A DNA stretch of 64,000 nt from Thinopyrum elongatum (Eukaryota > Streptophyta > Magnoliopsida > Poales > Poaceae), in assembly GCA_011799875.1 (NCBI GenBank), contig CM022298.1:50292749-50356748 (forward strand), read 5' to 3'. Positions 10,195 through 21,902 of the stretch are shown piece after piece; position 1 is the first letter of the stretch; every line of letters starts with the position of its first letter. The notes beneath the pieces are model-generated. The model was not told the origin of the DNA, did no database searches, and saw only the letters and a list, made by a program, of their open reading frames with translations. Made by a program: the position numbers and the translations under genes.

Positions 10195-13100
10195 TCACGT
10201 GTGTCCCTTTGCGTCGTACCATGGACAATCTTCATCATTTAACTGCATGCTCGGGTCAATATTCACTTTGAAGGGAGCAATTTCATAAAACTTTTCATAA
10301 TGTTCTGACATGTCTGTCTTGTCATCCACTCCCACGATGTTTCTTTTCCCTGAAAGAACTATGTGGCGCTTTGCCTCATCGTATGATGTATTCGCTTCCT
10401 TATCTTTTCTTTTTCTCGGCTTGGTAGACATGTCCTTAACATAGAAAACCTACGCCACATCATTTGCTAGGACGAATGGTTCGTCTGCGTACGCAAGATT
10501 ATTGGGATCCACTGTTGTCATTCCGTACTGCGGGTGTTCCATTAGCGTGCCTCGTGTTAGATTGATCCATTTGCACCGAAACAAAGGGACCTTCAAACCA
10601 CGTCCATAGTCAAGTTCCCATATCTCCACTATGTAACCATAATATGTGTCCTTTCCCCTCTTGGTTGCTGCATCAAAGCGGACACCACTCTTTTGGTTGG
10701 TGCTCTTTTTATCTTGTGCGATCATGTAAAATGTATTCCCATTTATCTCGTACCCTTTGAAAGTCATTATATTCGAAGATGGTAACTGGGACAACAAGTA
10801 CAAGTCATCTTCAATAGCGTCATCATGCATGGCACATGTCTGCAACCAACCGGCGAAAGTCCCCGTTTGTTCACGTGTAATCCATTCGTCAGACTGCTCC
10901 GGGTGTTTGGAGCATAGAATATTCTTGTGTTCCTCGATATATGGAGCCACCAAGGTGAAATTTTGTAGAACTGTGTAGTGTGCTTCAGTGAGAGAATGCC
11001 CGTCAATACATATTATTGCTTTCGGTCCTAGCGTGCCATTCCCACCCAGTCTACCCTTATGCCGCGATTCAGGATCACCAATCGGCTTAAGGTCAGGAAT
11101 AAAGTAAACAGAAAACTCAATGACCTCCTCATTTTCATGGCCCTTGGAGATGCTTTCTTCTGGCCTAGCACGGTTATGAACATATTTCTTTAAGACTCCC
11201 ATGAACCTCTCAAAGGGGAACATATTCTGTAGAAATACAGGACCCAGAACGGCAATCTCTTCACATAGGCGAACTAGGATGTGCGTCATGATATTGAAGA
11301 AGGATGGTGGGAACACCAACTCGAAACTGACAAGACATTGCACCAAATCATTCTCTAACCTTGGTATGATTTCTGGATCGATTACCTTCTGAGAGATTGC
11401 ATTGAGGAATGCACATAGCTTCACAATGGCTAATCGAACGTTTTTCGGTAGAAGCCCCCTCAATGCAACCAGAAGCAGTTGCGTCATAATCACGTGGCAG
11501 TCATGAGAGTTTAGGTTCTGGAACTTTTTCTCTGCCATATTTATTATTCCCTTTATATTCGATGAGAAGCCAGATGGGACCTTCGTACTGAGCAGGCATT
11601 CAAAGAAGATTTCCTTCTCTTCTTTGGTAAGAGCGTAGCTGGCATGACCCTGATGTATGCCGTATTTTCCGTGCATATGTTGCTGGTCCTCCCGTGCCTC
11701 CAGTGTATCTTTTGTCTTCCCATACGTGCCCAAGAAGCCAAGCAGGGTCACGCAAAGATTCTTTGTCACGTGCATCACGTCGATTGCAGAGCGGACCTCT
11801 AGGTCTTTCCAATAGGGTAGGTCCCAAAATATAGATTTCTTCTTCCACATGGGTGCGCGTCCGTCAGCGTCATTCGGAACAGATTGTCCGCCAGGACCCT
11901 TTCCAAAGATTACCTTTAAATCCTTGACCATATCATGTACATCATCACCAGTATGGTGGCGAGGCTTCGTCCAGTGATCTGCCTCACCTTTGAAATGCTT
12001 GCCTTTCTTTCTTACGAGATGCCTGCTCGGAAGAAATCGACGATGTCCCAGGTACACATTCTTCTTACCATTATCCAAATATATATTGTCGGTATCATCA
12101 AAACAGTGCGTGCATGCGCAGTATCCCTTCTTTGTCTGTCCTGAAAGGTTACTAAGAGCAAGCCAATCATTGATGGTCACAAACAGCACCGCATGTAGGT
12201 CAAATTCTTCCTGATTGTCCTCATCCCATGCACGTACACCTTTTTCATTCCACAGCTGTAAGAATTCTTCAACTAATAGCCTTAGGTACAAATCAATGTC
12301 GTTGCCGGGTTGCTTAGGGCCTTGGATGAGCACTGGCATCATAATGTACTTCCGCTACGTGCAGAACCAAGGAGGAAGGTTATACATACATAGAGTCACA
12401 GGCCAGGTGCTATGATTGCTACTCTGCTCCCCAAAAGGATTAATGCCATCTGCGCTTAGACCAAACCATAAGTTCCTTGCGTCATCTGCAAAGTCCCTGC
12501 ACTTCCTCTTGATTTTTCTCCACTGCGACCTGTCAGCGGGTACTCTGAACTTCCTGTCTTTCTTACGGTCTTCTTTGTGCCATCGCATCAACTTGGCATG
12601 CTCTTTGTTTTGGAACAAACATTTCAACTGTGGTATTATAGGAGCATAACACATCACCTTGGCAGGAATCTTCTTCCTGGGGCGCTCGCCCTCGACATCA
12701 CCAGGGTCATCGTGGCTGATCTTATAGCGCAATGCACCGCATACCGGGCATGCATTCAAATCCACGTACTCACCGCGGTAGAGGATGCAGTCATTAGGGC
12801 ATGCATGTATCTTCTGCACCTCTAATCCTAGAGGGCAGACAGCCTTCTTTGCTTCATACGTACTATCGGGCAATTCGTTGTCCTTTGGAAGCATCTTCTT
12901 TAACATTATCAGCATCTTTCCAAATCCCTTGTCAGATACACCATTCTCTGCCTTCCATTGCAGGAATTCCAGTGTGGTGCCCAGCTTTTTCTTGTCAGCT
13001 TCGCAATTTGGGTACAACGATTTCTTGTGATCCTCTAACATGCGCTGCAACTTCAGCCTCTCCTTTTCACTTGCGCAGTTTCTCTTTGCATCGGCAATGG

Positions 13101-13217
13101 CCCGACCAAGATCATCAGTGGGCTCATCTAATGCCTCTTCTTCAGCTTCTTCCCGCATTGCCGACTCAGCTTCTTCCCCCATTGTTGTACCATCATATTC
13201 AGGGAACCCATGGCAAG
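10195..13217 (-). pseudogene. CACTA transposase (TNP2 type), main and C-terminal part
   Basis: This reading frame runs on the minus strand from the LTR junction at 13217 to a TGA at 10195-10197, broken only by two in-frame TAG codons (12355-12357 and 10450-10452); the codons on both sides stay in one phase. In order: an acidic linker, a C-P-N-D-C and C-P-V-C-G zinc-ribbon-like segment, the Transposase_tnp_2 domain (PF02992; with W-F-G-L-S-A-D-G and a later D-V-M-H-V block), a DUF4218-like domain (S-H-D-C-H, P-F-E-R-F-M) and a DUF4216-like domain (W-x-x-L-D-Y-G). Family members bind element ends and catalyse excision. The start lies across the nested LTRs at 28894-29180. It is non-functional as it stands. 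Confidence 0.88.
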
Positions 13218-14901
13218 TGTGACACCCTGGTTTTCGCCCCTGTTTTTTTCCTTCGTGGGATTTGACTCCCGTCTTTTTTCTCGGTGTTATCAGATTTTCT
13301 CTCGCTCCTGGGTATATGAAGATGGTAATTTAACCTTGCCTTCCCTATCCAACCAGAGATTCTCTCCAGTCCAACCTTGCCACCCAAGATATACTCTCAG
13401 GGTTTTGCCACCGAAACCCTACCTTCCGAGTTGCCGGAAGGGAAACCCTAACTCTTGCAGTTACAAAGGAACCCCGACTTCCTTTGATCTTTTGTCTCCC
13501 AAACTTTTCCCAGTGACCATCCTATCTTTGCAAACCCTGGATATGCAAGAATATTGCCAAGTCATTTGCAATATTTTTCATTTATAATTAATTCCTTTTC
13601 CTGCCAGTTAAAGGAATTAAATCCAGGAAAATATCTATCCATCTCCAAAGTTCATGAAAACTTGTGGAGATATTCTTTGTGATCATATTGAGCTCCCACA
13701 AAAATATTAGCCATAATTAAATAGGGGAAATTGCATTTTCCTATTTAAAGCCAACATTGCATTTTGGGCAGTTTCTAAAGGAACTACCATTTTGGTAGCC
13801 AGGAAAAATCCCAAATAATTTGTGGAGCTTATTATATCCATATCTTCACCATTTCCATCAAAATCCAAGTCCCATAGTTCAAGGTTTGAGCAAGGCATCC
13901 ATTTGCAAATTCTGTCCAGATTTCTAGTTTGCAAAGGAAGTGCTTGAACCCTTGATCCATTTGAGCTGAAATTTTTCATGGTGGTTAACATTGCTAAATC
14001 ACCCATGGATGCCAAAAATCAGCTCAATCCATCTATCCATTATTCCACAGAAATTTTCTCAATTTTTTGTCCATTTCAAAGCTTTGTGAAGGAAGTGCCA
14101 TATAGGCATTCCCAAATGAGCAGAAACTTTTCCAGTACCTTCATATGTTCAAATAATCACCCTCCACCAAAATTCAACTCATGTCATCAATCCATTTGAG
14201 CACAACTTCAAAATCCTTTTTCTGGACCAATTTGGCAGTTGTGAAGCAAGTATATGCAAAACTTATCCAAATGCCTTCAAAAAATTTCTGGACCTAGTCC
14301 TTCCTACCGCAGTTCACCTTGACAATGTCTCAGCTCACCACCCTCATCCATTTCTCCTCTAGAATCCAGTAAAGTTTGCTGCTAGAAACTTGTTTTGCAA
14401 ATTTATCCCACCCCAGAGCCTCCCAGATGATTCTATCCACATAGCTCCTTTGTTTGAGCAGTGAGCCATCTTGTTGACATGATCTAACAGCCAGGAAAGG
14501 GCCAGAACACGGGGTGCACATGGTGACCACACTGAGAACAGCCCAATTCCGCGCTCTGTGCGCCGGCCGTGTTCGATCGCGTCGGCAGGTTGGCTCAGGC
14601 CACCGTGGCTTGTCCCAGCGTGCCGGACACCTTCCCCACCGTCCACGCACCCCTCTCCAGCACCTTCCCCCTCCATCTCTTTCTCCGTCGTGCCGCGATG
14701 AGCGCCGACCGTACCACCACTATTGTCCACTGTCGCCGCCATATCCGGACGAAGCCGGAGCTTCTCGAGCAAGCCAGCTCATCTCCCCTGCATCCCCGTG
14801 ACGCTCCCGGACACCGCGCACCAGCCAGAGTCATCGCCTCCGAGCTCCAGGATCGCGGCCAGCTCATCCCGCGCCCGTCCTCATCGCGTCACTCCGTCCG
14901 G

Positions 14902-14909
14902 CTATAAAA
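14902..14909 (+). promoter_or_regulatory. TATA-like box of the solo LTR
   Basis: CTATAAAA is flanked by GGC and GCC in a GC-rich, pyrimidine-rich part of the LTR, a usual layout for gypsy LTR promoters. Assigned by motif and position only. Confidence 0.5.
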
Positions 14910-15984
14910 GCCGAGGCCGGAGCCTCCCCGAGCTCACAAAACCCCCCTTAGCCTCCTCCCCACTCCCTCTGGAGCACCCTCGCCGGAGCACGGCAATTTT
15001 TCCGGAGCTCCACCCTCTGCCTCTGCCGGCGAACCCCCGCCTCCAGCCGTCCCCGATGCTCGGGGATTCCATCCTTAGAGGCGTTGTTCTCCGGCGACCT
15101 CGCCAGCACCATCGCCCCACCCCATTTCCCACCGGAGTCCCTCAACTGGCCGGAGCCCCGCTGCCGTCCATCGCCATTCGCCGCCCGGCCGCCTCCGTCC
15201 ATCCCTGCCCTCGCCACGGGGACGGGTGGGTGCGTCTTCGACAGGCGCTTCCATCCCTCCCCTCGGCGGGAGCCCTCGATGGCAGGAGCCGCCGGAACAA
15301 GCGCCGGCGCGCGCCTAGCCGAGCCCCTCCTCTGTTTCGACAGGAGGGAGATGACCCTGCCAGCGGGACCCTCTGGTCAGCGGCAGAGGCCGGGCCCCGC
15401 CCCCGCCACGCTTGATAAGTGGTGAGGGGGTGCGGTCGGGCCGGCCCAGCAACAGCGGCAGCCTCGCGGCTCAGCTGGCGTCCAGCCGCTTTCGGCTCAC
15501 CCAGCCCAAGTGCTACAGTCCCCTTTATTCTTTTCCAGAAAAAAATCGGTCAGGGAACCAGAAGTAATTATTTGTATTACAAAAAGGTCCCTCCCACTTC
15601 ATTCGGCCACAACTTTTTACTCGTGACTCCGATTCAGGTGAAACCGAAGCCCACTTCTTCGTCTCATCGAGCCCGTTCTATCAGTATCATTTTCACAAGG
15701 TTGTCACAATGTGAAAATGACCATTTTTCCCTTGCCCTTCTGTCAGCCTCCCTTGAGAGAGAACCATTCCGGCGTATCGTCCCGCGGCTTCACCGCACTT
15801 CTTCCCGGAGTATTTCTTCGCCCCAGGCAAGCTCACCATCTGATATATGCCCTAAAGCATTGCTCTGTGATATTTCTTGCATCTTTAAATTAATATGCTT
15901 GTGCTTGTCTGTGTAGTAGTAAGCTGTATGTGACTCTGATGAACCCTTGCTTGCACCTTCTTCGGTGACGGCACCACGCCTATT

Positions 15985-16215
15985 TTCTGAGCTGTTTTCG
16001 GCCGTTCGGGGTGGATGCCGACTTTTATTTCTCTTGTCAACAACTTTCTGTGTTCTGAGCTGCTTTTCGGCCATCTCGGGCAGCTATTGAATTTCTTTCC
16101 GTAGCAGTGACCCTATGGTCTGAGCTGTTTCTCGGCCGTCTTAGGGAACTGCTACATTCTTCTTATCAACACCGTCTCATGCTCTGAGCTGCTTTCCAGC
16201 CGTCTTGAGCCGGGG
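15985..16215 (+). repeat. Degenerate tandem repeat, about 65-bp unit, four copies
   Basis: TCTGAGCTGYTTYYCGGCCGTC-like cores occur near 15985, 16053, 16119 and 16182, with diverged sequence between them. They lie downstream of the presumed transcription start of the solo LTR. Confidence 0.65.
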
Positions 16216-17427
16216 TTGAGTTATTCCGGTAATGTCCCAGATCTGAGTTGTAAAGACCGTTCTGGTGGCTACTGGTTTCTTTGTTGGTTTTGTGCGAGGG
16301 TTCCGATGGTCGTCACTTACAGCTAGAACTTGTAACGTGATAATTTGCCGTTTAAATCTTGCTTCACTAATGACTCATTGTGATGTTATAAGGAGATAGA
16401 TTGTTACGATTCCACAGTTGTTACACATACATAGTTGCCACCATGTTAAGTTATTCATGATGAACAACTATGCTTGCTAAGTTATGGCTAAAGCTAAACT
16501 TAGTCGGTTGATCTTGAGTCACCTATCCGGGCTTATCCGTGCAACCACATTTGCAGGTATGGGATGGCCTTGACTTGGTCTGGCTCTGTCCTCTTTCATC
16601 GGTACCACCAGACAGGGAAGGTTGTGCGTGCGCGCTACCCTGGCCCGGTAGGCGACGATAAACTTGTGAGCCCAGTTGTTTGTTTGCGCGCGGTCCCCGT
16701 TTGGGACAGTTTAGTTTGGCCACGACGGTGGTAGGTGTCACAAGGTGACACGGGGGCCACCCAGGGCTTTACTCCGAGGGAGAATGATTGCCGGTGGTAC
16801 GGTGGAGGACTCACGGGTTAGGCACATTTCGTTGGAGCAACACTGGTCCACCCGAATGGGATCACGAGGCCAGGTGCTCCATGGTGTGGGTAAAGTGTGC
16901 AACCTCCGCAGTGTGTAAAATCTATTCGAATAGCCGCGTCCATGGTATTGGACAGCCCGTCCAGACCTCACTAGGTGGTCAATCATAATAAGGATAATAA
17001 TGATGGAAGAACTCATCTTGTGTAGACATCAGATGATGTCAGGGATATGATATGTTACCCATGGGATGGCTATATGATGAGTGGTCGGATGACCACATGA
17101 GTTGGATCGGATTTGGATCGGATTCAGGTTGGATCACGAGAATGTTCGAAGTATGGATTATATACTTGATATGCTTTACTTTACTGTATTTTACTTTAGT
17201 AGTTATCTGGCTGGATAAACCTGGTATGCCATGATAATTAATGTTGCTCTAATAACAAATGCATGCTTGAATGCCATGGATTGCTTTTCTTGGTGTATAT
17301 GTTAGTTTGGTTTGCTTGCGAGTACATTCAAAAGTACTCAACGGCCTTCAATGTGGCCAGGTTCACATATGGATCCTCGTCCGTCGACGAGGAGCCGGAG
17401 CGTTCGCGGGCTAGGTGCGTAACCCAG

Positions 17428-20400
17428 TGTAACACCCCCGGTGGTTAGCAACAGTAATCACTTTTGATAATGGCATGTTAGCATGATCAACAGTGCATAA
17501 TCATCATTAGCATCATATTGCATTTCAACTCCTAAGTCAAATTCAAATTTAAATGAAAGTGGAATATAAAAGTTGTCCGACATAGAAACTAAAATGTCAG
17601 ATAAATAACAAATATTCCAGAGGCTATTCTAAAATTGAAACCAACATCATTGGAATTGGATAAGTGACTCGAACAACCTCAAACAGTGGATAAAGATAAT
17701 ATTTAATAACCATTTATTAAATCTGAAATGAATATGGAATTATATTTTGTCCAAACTAATTTTAGGTGTTAGGGAATAATGCACTGGTATTTATGAACTA
17801 GGTCTCATGTTTTACAAAACTCAAATGGTGACCTGACTATTACTAAACAGAGAAAAGAAAATAAAGAAAAGAAGAAAAAAAAGGAACAGAAGGAGAGAGC
17901 AAACACCCCCCCTCTCCCTGGGCCGAATGGCCCAGCTACCACAGGCCGGCCCGTCGCTCCCACCGGCCCACCCGCTCGCCCCTGGCCTATAAGGCCCCCG
18001 ACCGAAACCCTAGCCCCACCGACACCCCACTCCCCCCCCCCTCCCCAGTCGCCTCGCTCACTCCCCCCCCTCCTCCCGATCAGAAACTGGATCGGCCGAC
18101 GCCGCGACGCCCGCCCGTCCTCTCCTCTTCCCGACAGCGCCTAGCGCTCGGCGCCCCCCCCCCACCCCGTCGCCGCTCGACGCCGCCACCGGACCGCCCG
18201 CTGCCGTTCGCCGGGTCGCACGCCACCTCATCCGGCACCGCTCTCCCTCCCCGCCGACGACCTCGTCCCCGGCGTGCCCTCGCTCGGGCCCGAGCCCAGC
18301 GCGCTCGCCCCGACGCGCCCGACCGCGCCCGTCTCCGCCTCGTCTCCGACGCCGTCGCGGACCGCCGTCGCCCTGGACCTCGCCGCCTCGCCGGACTCCA
18401 CCGACGCCGGCCTCCCCGTCGACCCGTCGTCTCCGGCCTCCACCCGAGCCCCTCCTCGCGCTCGACGCCGACGCCCCGCCTCGACCCCGTCGCCGACCCC
18501 CTCCACGAGCTCGAGCCCGCTGCCCCGTCCCTGCAAATCTCGGTGAGGCCCAGGCCTCCCCCTCCCCTGCCCCGTGCGCGCGCACGAGCGCCGCCCCGCA
18601 TCCACGCTCACACGCGCGCCCTCGCCGCGCACGCCGCCCGCCGCAAGCCGCACGCCGGCGCGGCCCCAGCGCTCCTCCCGCGGCCGCCTCTCCACCGCCG
18701 GCCGGCGCGCCCCGCTCCGGCCTCTGGCCCTCGCCACCACCCCGGCGCCACCGCACCCTGGCCTCGGCCAGTGCGTGCGCGCGCGACCCCACGCGTGCCT
18801 GGACCGCGCCCGCGCGCCCGCCCGCGCCCGTGTGGCCATTCGGGCCACAGACAGGTGGGGCCTGTCGCCCCAGCGCCCCAGCGCCCGCGCGCACCGCGCG
18901 CCGTCGCCCGCGCTGTGGCCCCTGGGCCACTGCCAGTGGGGCCCGAACCCCCCCCGTGACGCTGACAAATGGGGCCCACCCCCTAAAAACGATTTTAAGA
19001 AAATAAAAATAAAAATAAATAAAATAATTAATTAGTTAATTAGTTAGGTTAATTAACCCTAACAGCACTAATTTAATTAATTAATTAGTTTAGTTAATTG
19101 TTAATTAGTTAATTAAACCTAATTAACCTAACAGCCTATGACAGGTGGACCCACCTGTCAGGTGGCTGCTGACGAGCTGATGTCATGCTGACGTCATCAA
19201 TCATGTTTCGGATAATGTTGAATTAATAATTAATTAAATTTCAGAATAAATAAAAACTTTAGAAAATCATATCTTTTAAACCGTAATCGATCAAAAAATA
19301 TTTATACATGAAACTTGCTCAGAACGACGATACGAACCCGGATACGCCCTCTGTATTCCCGTCAGACGTCCGCAACTATAAAACGTTGAACAATTAGACC
19401 GATTTCGATAAATGAATAGTTCCAACTTAATTAAATAAATCCAAATAAATTCCTAAATTAACTAAATCGTTAGTTAGGCAGTAGAACACCCGGCATCATT
19501 TAGACATGTCATACATGTTGTTTGCATTATTGCCGTGAATTTATTGTTTCTCTCCCCCTCCTCTTTCTCTCGATAGACGCTGAGACCGACGACGCTGCAC
19601 CAGGTTACGACTACTCTACCGACGAGCAGCCCGTTGACGACCTCCCTCTCTTGCCAGAGCAACCAGGCAAGCCCCCCCCCTTGAGCATTCCAGATATCGC
19701 CCACTCTATTCTCCTGCTTGCATTAGAATTTCGCTACTGTTAATGTATGCTCCTATTCTGATGCATAGCCTGCTGTTGTAACCTGTTCATTGCTACCTTA
19801 CCTGCCTATGATAAACTGTTTAGTATAGGTTGGTATGAACCATCTGTGACCCCACCACCTTACTTTGTCGCCCCTGCTTGTTCATCGACGACTCGATCAA
19901 CGTGATCGTCGATCAGAGACAGACGCCTCACTTCACACCCCCCTTAGTTGTACGACTCTGCGTAGTAACTATCGAGTGCCGAGGGTGATACCTCGTAACG
20001 CACTCACGATGAATACTCTGCAGTATAGCTGTTCGGTCGTGGTCATCGAGGGTGATTCCTCCTTCTCCATGTCCGATACGACTCTGTCGTGCAACCCCTC
20101 AGTGTGAACCTCGAGGGTGATACCTCATACGTTCACCCTGATGAATATGACCACACGGTTACTTGACCTTTTGCACAGGCGGGTCCACCCTGGTGGGTAC
20201 CCGCTGGGGATCTATGATTTCGGGTGTGTCGGAAGGGCACTCGAGTGTGACATTGTGGCGGAGCATCAGAGACTCTGATTGTCTCCGCTTGATACTAATT
20301 GAGCCTATTGGATTTGGGTGTGTGATCTGAGTGGGCCGACGTGCCCTATACACACTACCACCACGCGGGATAATGGTTATGGGGCCCTCTGTGATGTACG

Positions 20401-21508
20401 TTTCTCCGAAAGCTTATCAGACGTCACGATTCACCGTGCGGGCTGATCGTCGGGATTGGGCTGGATACTTCACTGACGAGTTCAGTGTCGCGCCTGCACC
20501 CCGGCCAGCCACGCAACGCGCAGGGTGCCCAGGGCGATGGGCCGAGACCCCTGGGTGCATAGGTTAGTCCGGCGTGCTGACCTCTCTGCTGAGCCTAGGT
20601 AGAGCGCTGCTTCGTGTTGATCTTCCAAGGACGGGCATTACCCAGCAAGTATGTCCGGCCAGAGTTGATCGAGCGTGTTGGGTAACAGTAGTGCACCCCT
20701 GCAGGGATGAATCTTCTATCGATAGCCGGTCCTACGGTAAAGGACGCTCAGTTTGTGTATCCCGATCTACTACTTAAACTGGATACTTGTTACTTAATTG
20801 AAGCTTCGGGATTACTTTCTCGCTGGGAGTCGAGGAAGGATCTTTGAGCTGTTCTTCAACATGTTTGCTAAATAAAATGCTATTCTACTCTCTTCTACTG
20901 CTGCAAGATGATGGCTTTGAAAGATGTTTGAAGATGCTAGTCTTCGATAGGACTAGGCCTTCCTCTCTATTCTGGCATTTCTGCAGCCCAGTCCACATAT
21001 ACAGCCTTTTCTCCATTGATAATGTTGCATATGTAGTATAGATCCTTGCTTGCTGAGTACTTCGGATGAGTACTCACGGTTGCTTTATTTTCTCTTTTTC
21101 CCCCATATACCCCACCTTGATGATACACCAGACGATGGAGTCCAGGAGCCAGACGCCACCACCGGAGCCTACTACCAGGCGGGTCCAGAGAGCACGTACT
21201 ACTGGATCGAGCCAGCTGACCAGGAGTAGGATCGGAGGCTCCCAGGCAGGAGGCCAACGCCTTTCGATCTAGTGTCGCTGTTTGTGCTAGCCTTCTTAAG
21301 GCAGAACTTGTCTAACTATGTCTGTACCCAGATATTATTTGTATGACTGACTTATGTATTCGGATCTTCGGATCCCTGGTCTGTAATATTGTGGACCTCC
21401 GTTTATTTGTGTTTAGAGTTGTGTTGTGATATCTTCCCGTGAGTCCCTGGGCTTGATCGTACACGTTTGCGTGTATGATTAGTGTACGATTGAACCGGGG
21501 GCGTCACA
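17428..21508 (+). repeat. 5' LTR of T1
   Basis: It is 4081 bp long, TGTAACACC to GGCGTCACA. A TATA-like CTATAAGG lies at 17987-17994, followed by a pyrimidine- and GC-rich stretch, an AT-rich stretch, then a conserved second half. That half carries the GAGGGTGATACCTC stem-loops and a GAGTACTTCGGATGAGTACTC inverted repeat near 21055. Frames inside are not considered genes. Confidence 0.93.
19972..20142 (+). repeat. Array of stem-loops with core CGAGGGTGATNCCTC in the 5' LTR
   Basis: Copies lie at 19980, 20047 and 20112. The first is enclosed by GAGTGC and GCACTC, the third by GTGAAC and GTTCAC, so different outer stems surround the same core. The 3' LTR has the same set at 27132, 27199 and 27264, and the distant solo LTR has four at 50921-51125. 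Confidence 0.75.
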
Positions 21509-21511
21509 AGT

Positions 21512-21523
21512 TGGTATCAGAGC
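21512..21523 (+). other. Primer binding site of T1
   Basis: TGGTATCAGAGC begins three bases after the end of the 5' LTR. It is the standard plant PBS complementary to the 3' end of initiator methionine tRNA. Confidence 0.93.
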
Positions 21524-21902
21524 CGACTGCCTGTAGGAAGCCCCCTTCCAATTCCTTGGCCGAAGTTGAGTCTAGAAACCGAAAAACTAATTTACTAACT
21601 TGGCTGTGTGGCTTACGGGCCCACATCGCCAACTGGGTGGTATTAGGATCTTTTATTCCTCGTCTATACTCTGGGACTCTAATCTCTCTTCTATTCGGGT
21701 TAAATAAATTTTACTAACGCCGACACTTAGGATCTCGTAAATCCCGTCTACCCGGAGAGCTGGATATCTGTGCGATTTCCCTGTCATTGATCTGATTAGT
21801 CTGATAATCATTTTCCTTTCCATTGTTTTGTTTAACCTTTCTCTCCGAGTTGTGTTAAACTTCTCATTGTCATTTGACAAATCTGAATTTCCTCTGTTTC
21901 AG
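21524..21902 (+). other. Leader of T1
   Basis: This is a non-coding leader of about 380 bases between PBS and the coding frame. It ends in a pyrimidine-rich stretch and CAG directly before the chosen ATG, so a splice acceptor just before the start codon is possible. Confidence 0.6.

Noticed and set aside
13218..16742. A 3.5-kb LTR ending at GGTGTCACA (16742)
   Set aside because: The inverted TGTGACACC/GGTGTCACA ends are tempting but no duplication follows. The GCAAG duplication and restored transposase frame place the true end at 28888.
18058..18968. Long open frames on both strands in the T1 LTRs (also 25204-26076)
   Set aside because: They arise from GC-rich LTR sequence, are open in several frames at once, change between the two LTRs by indels, and show no motif.
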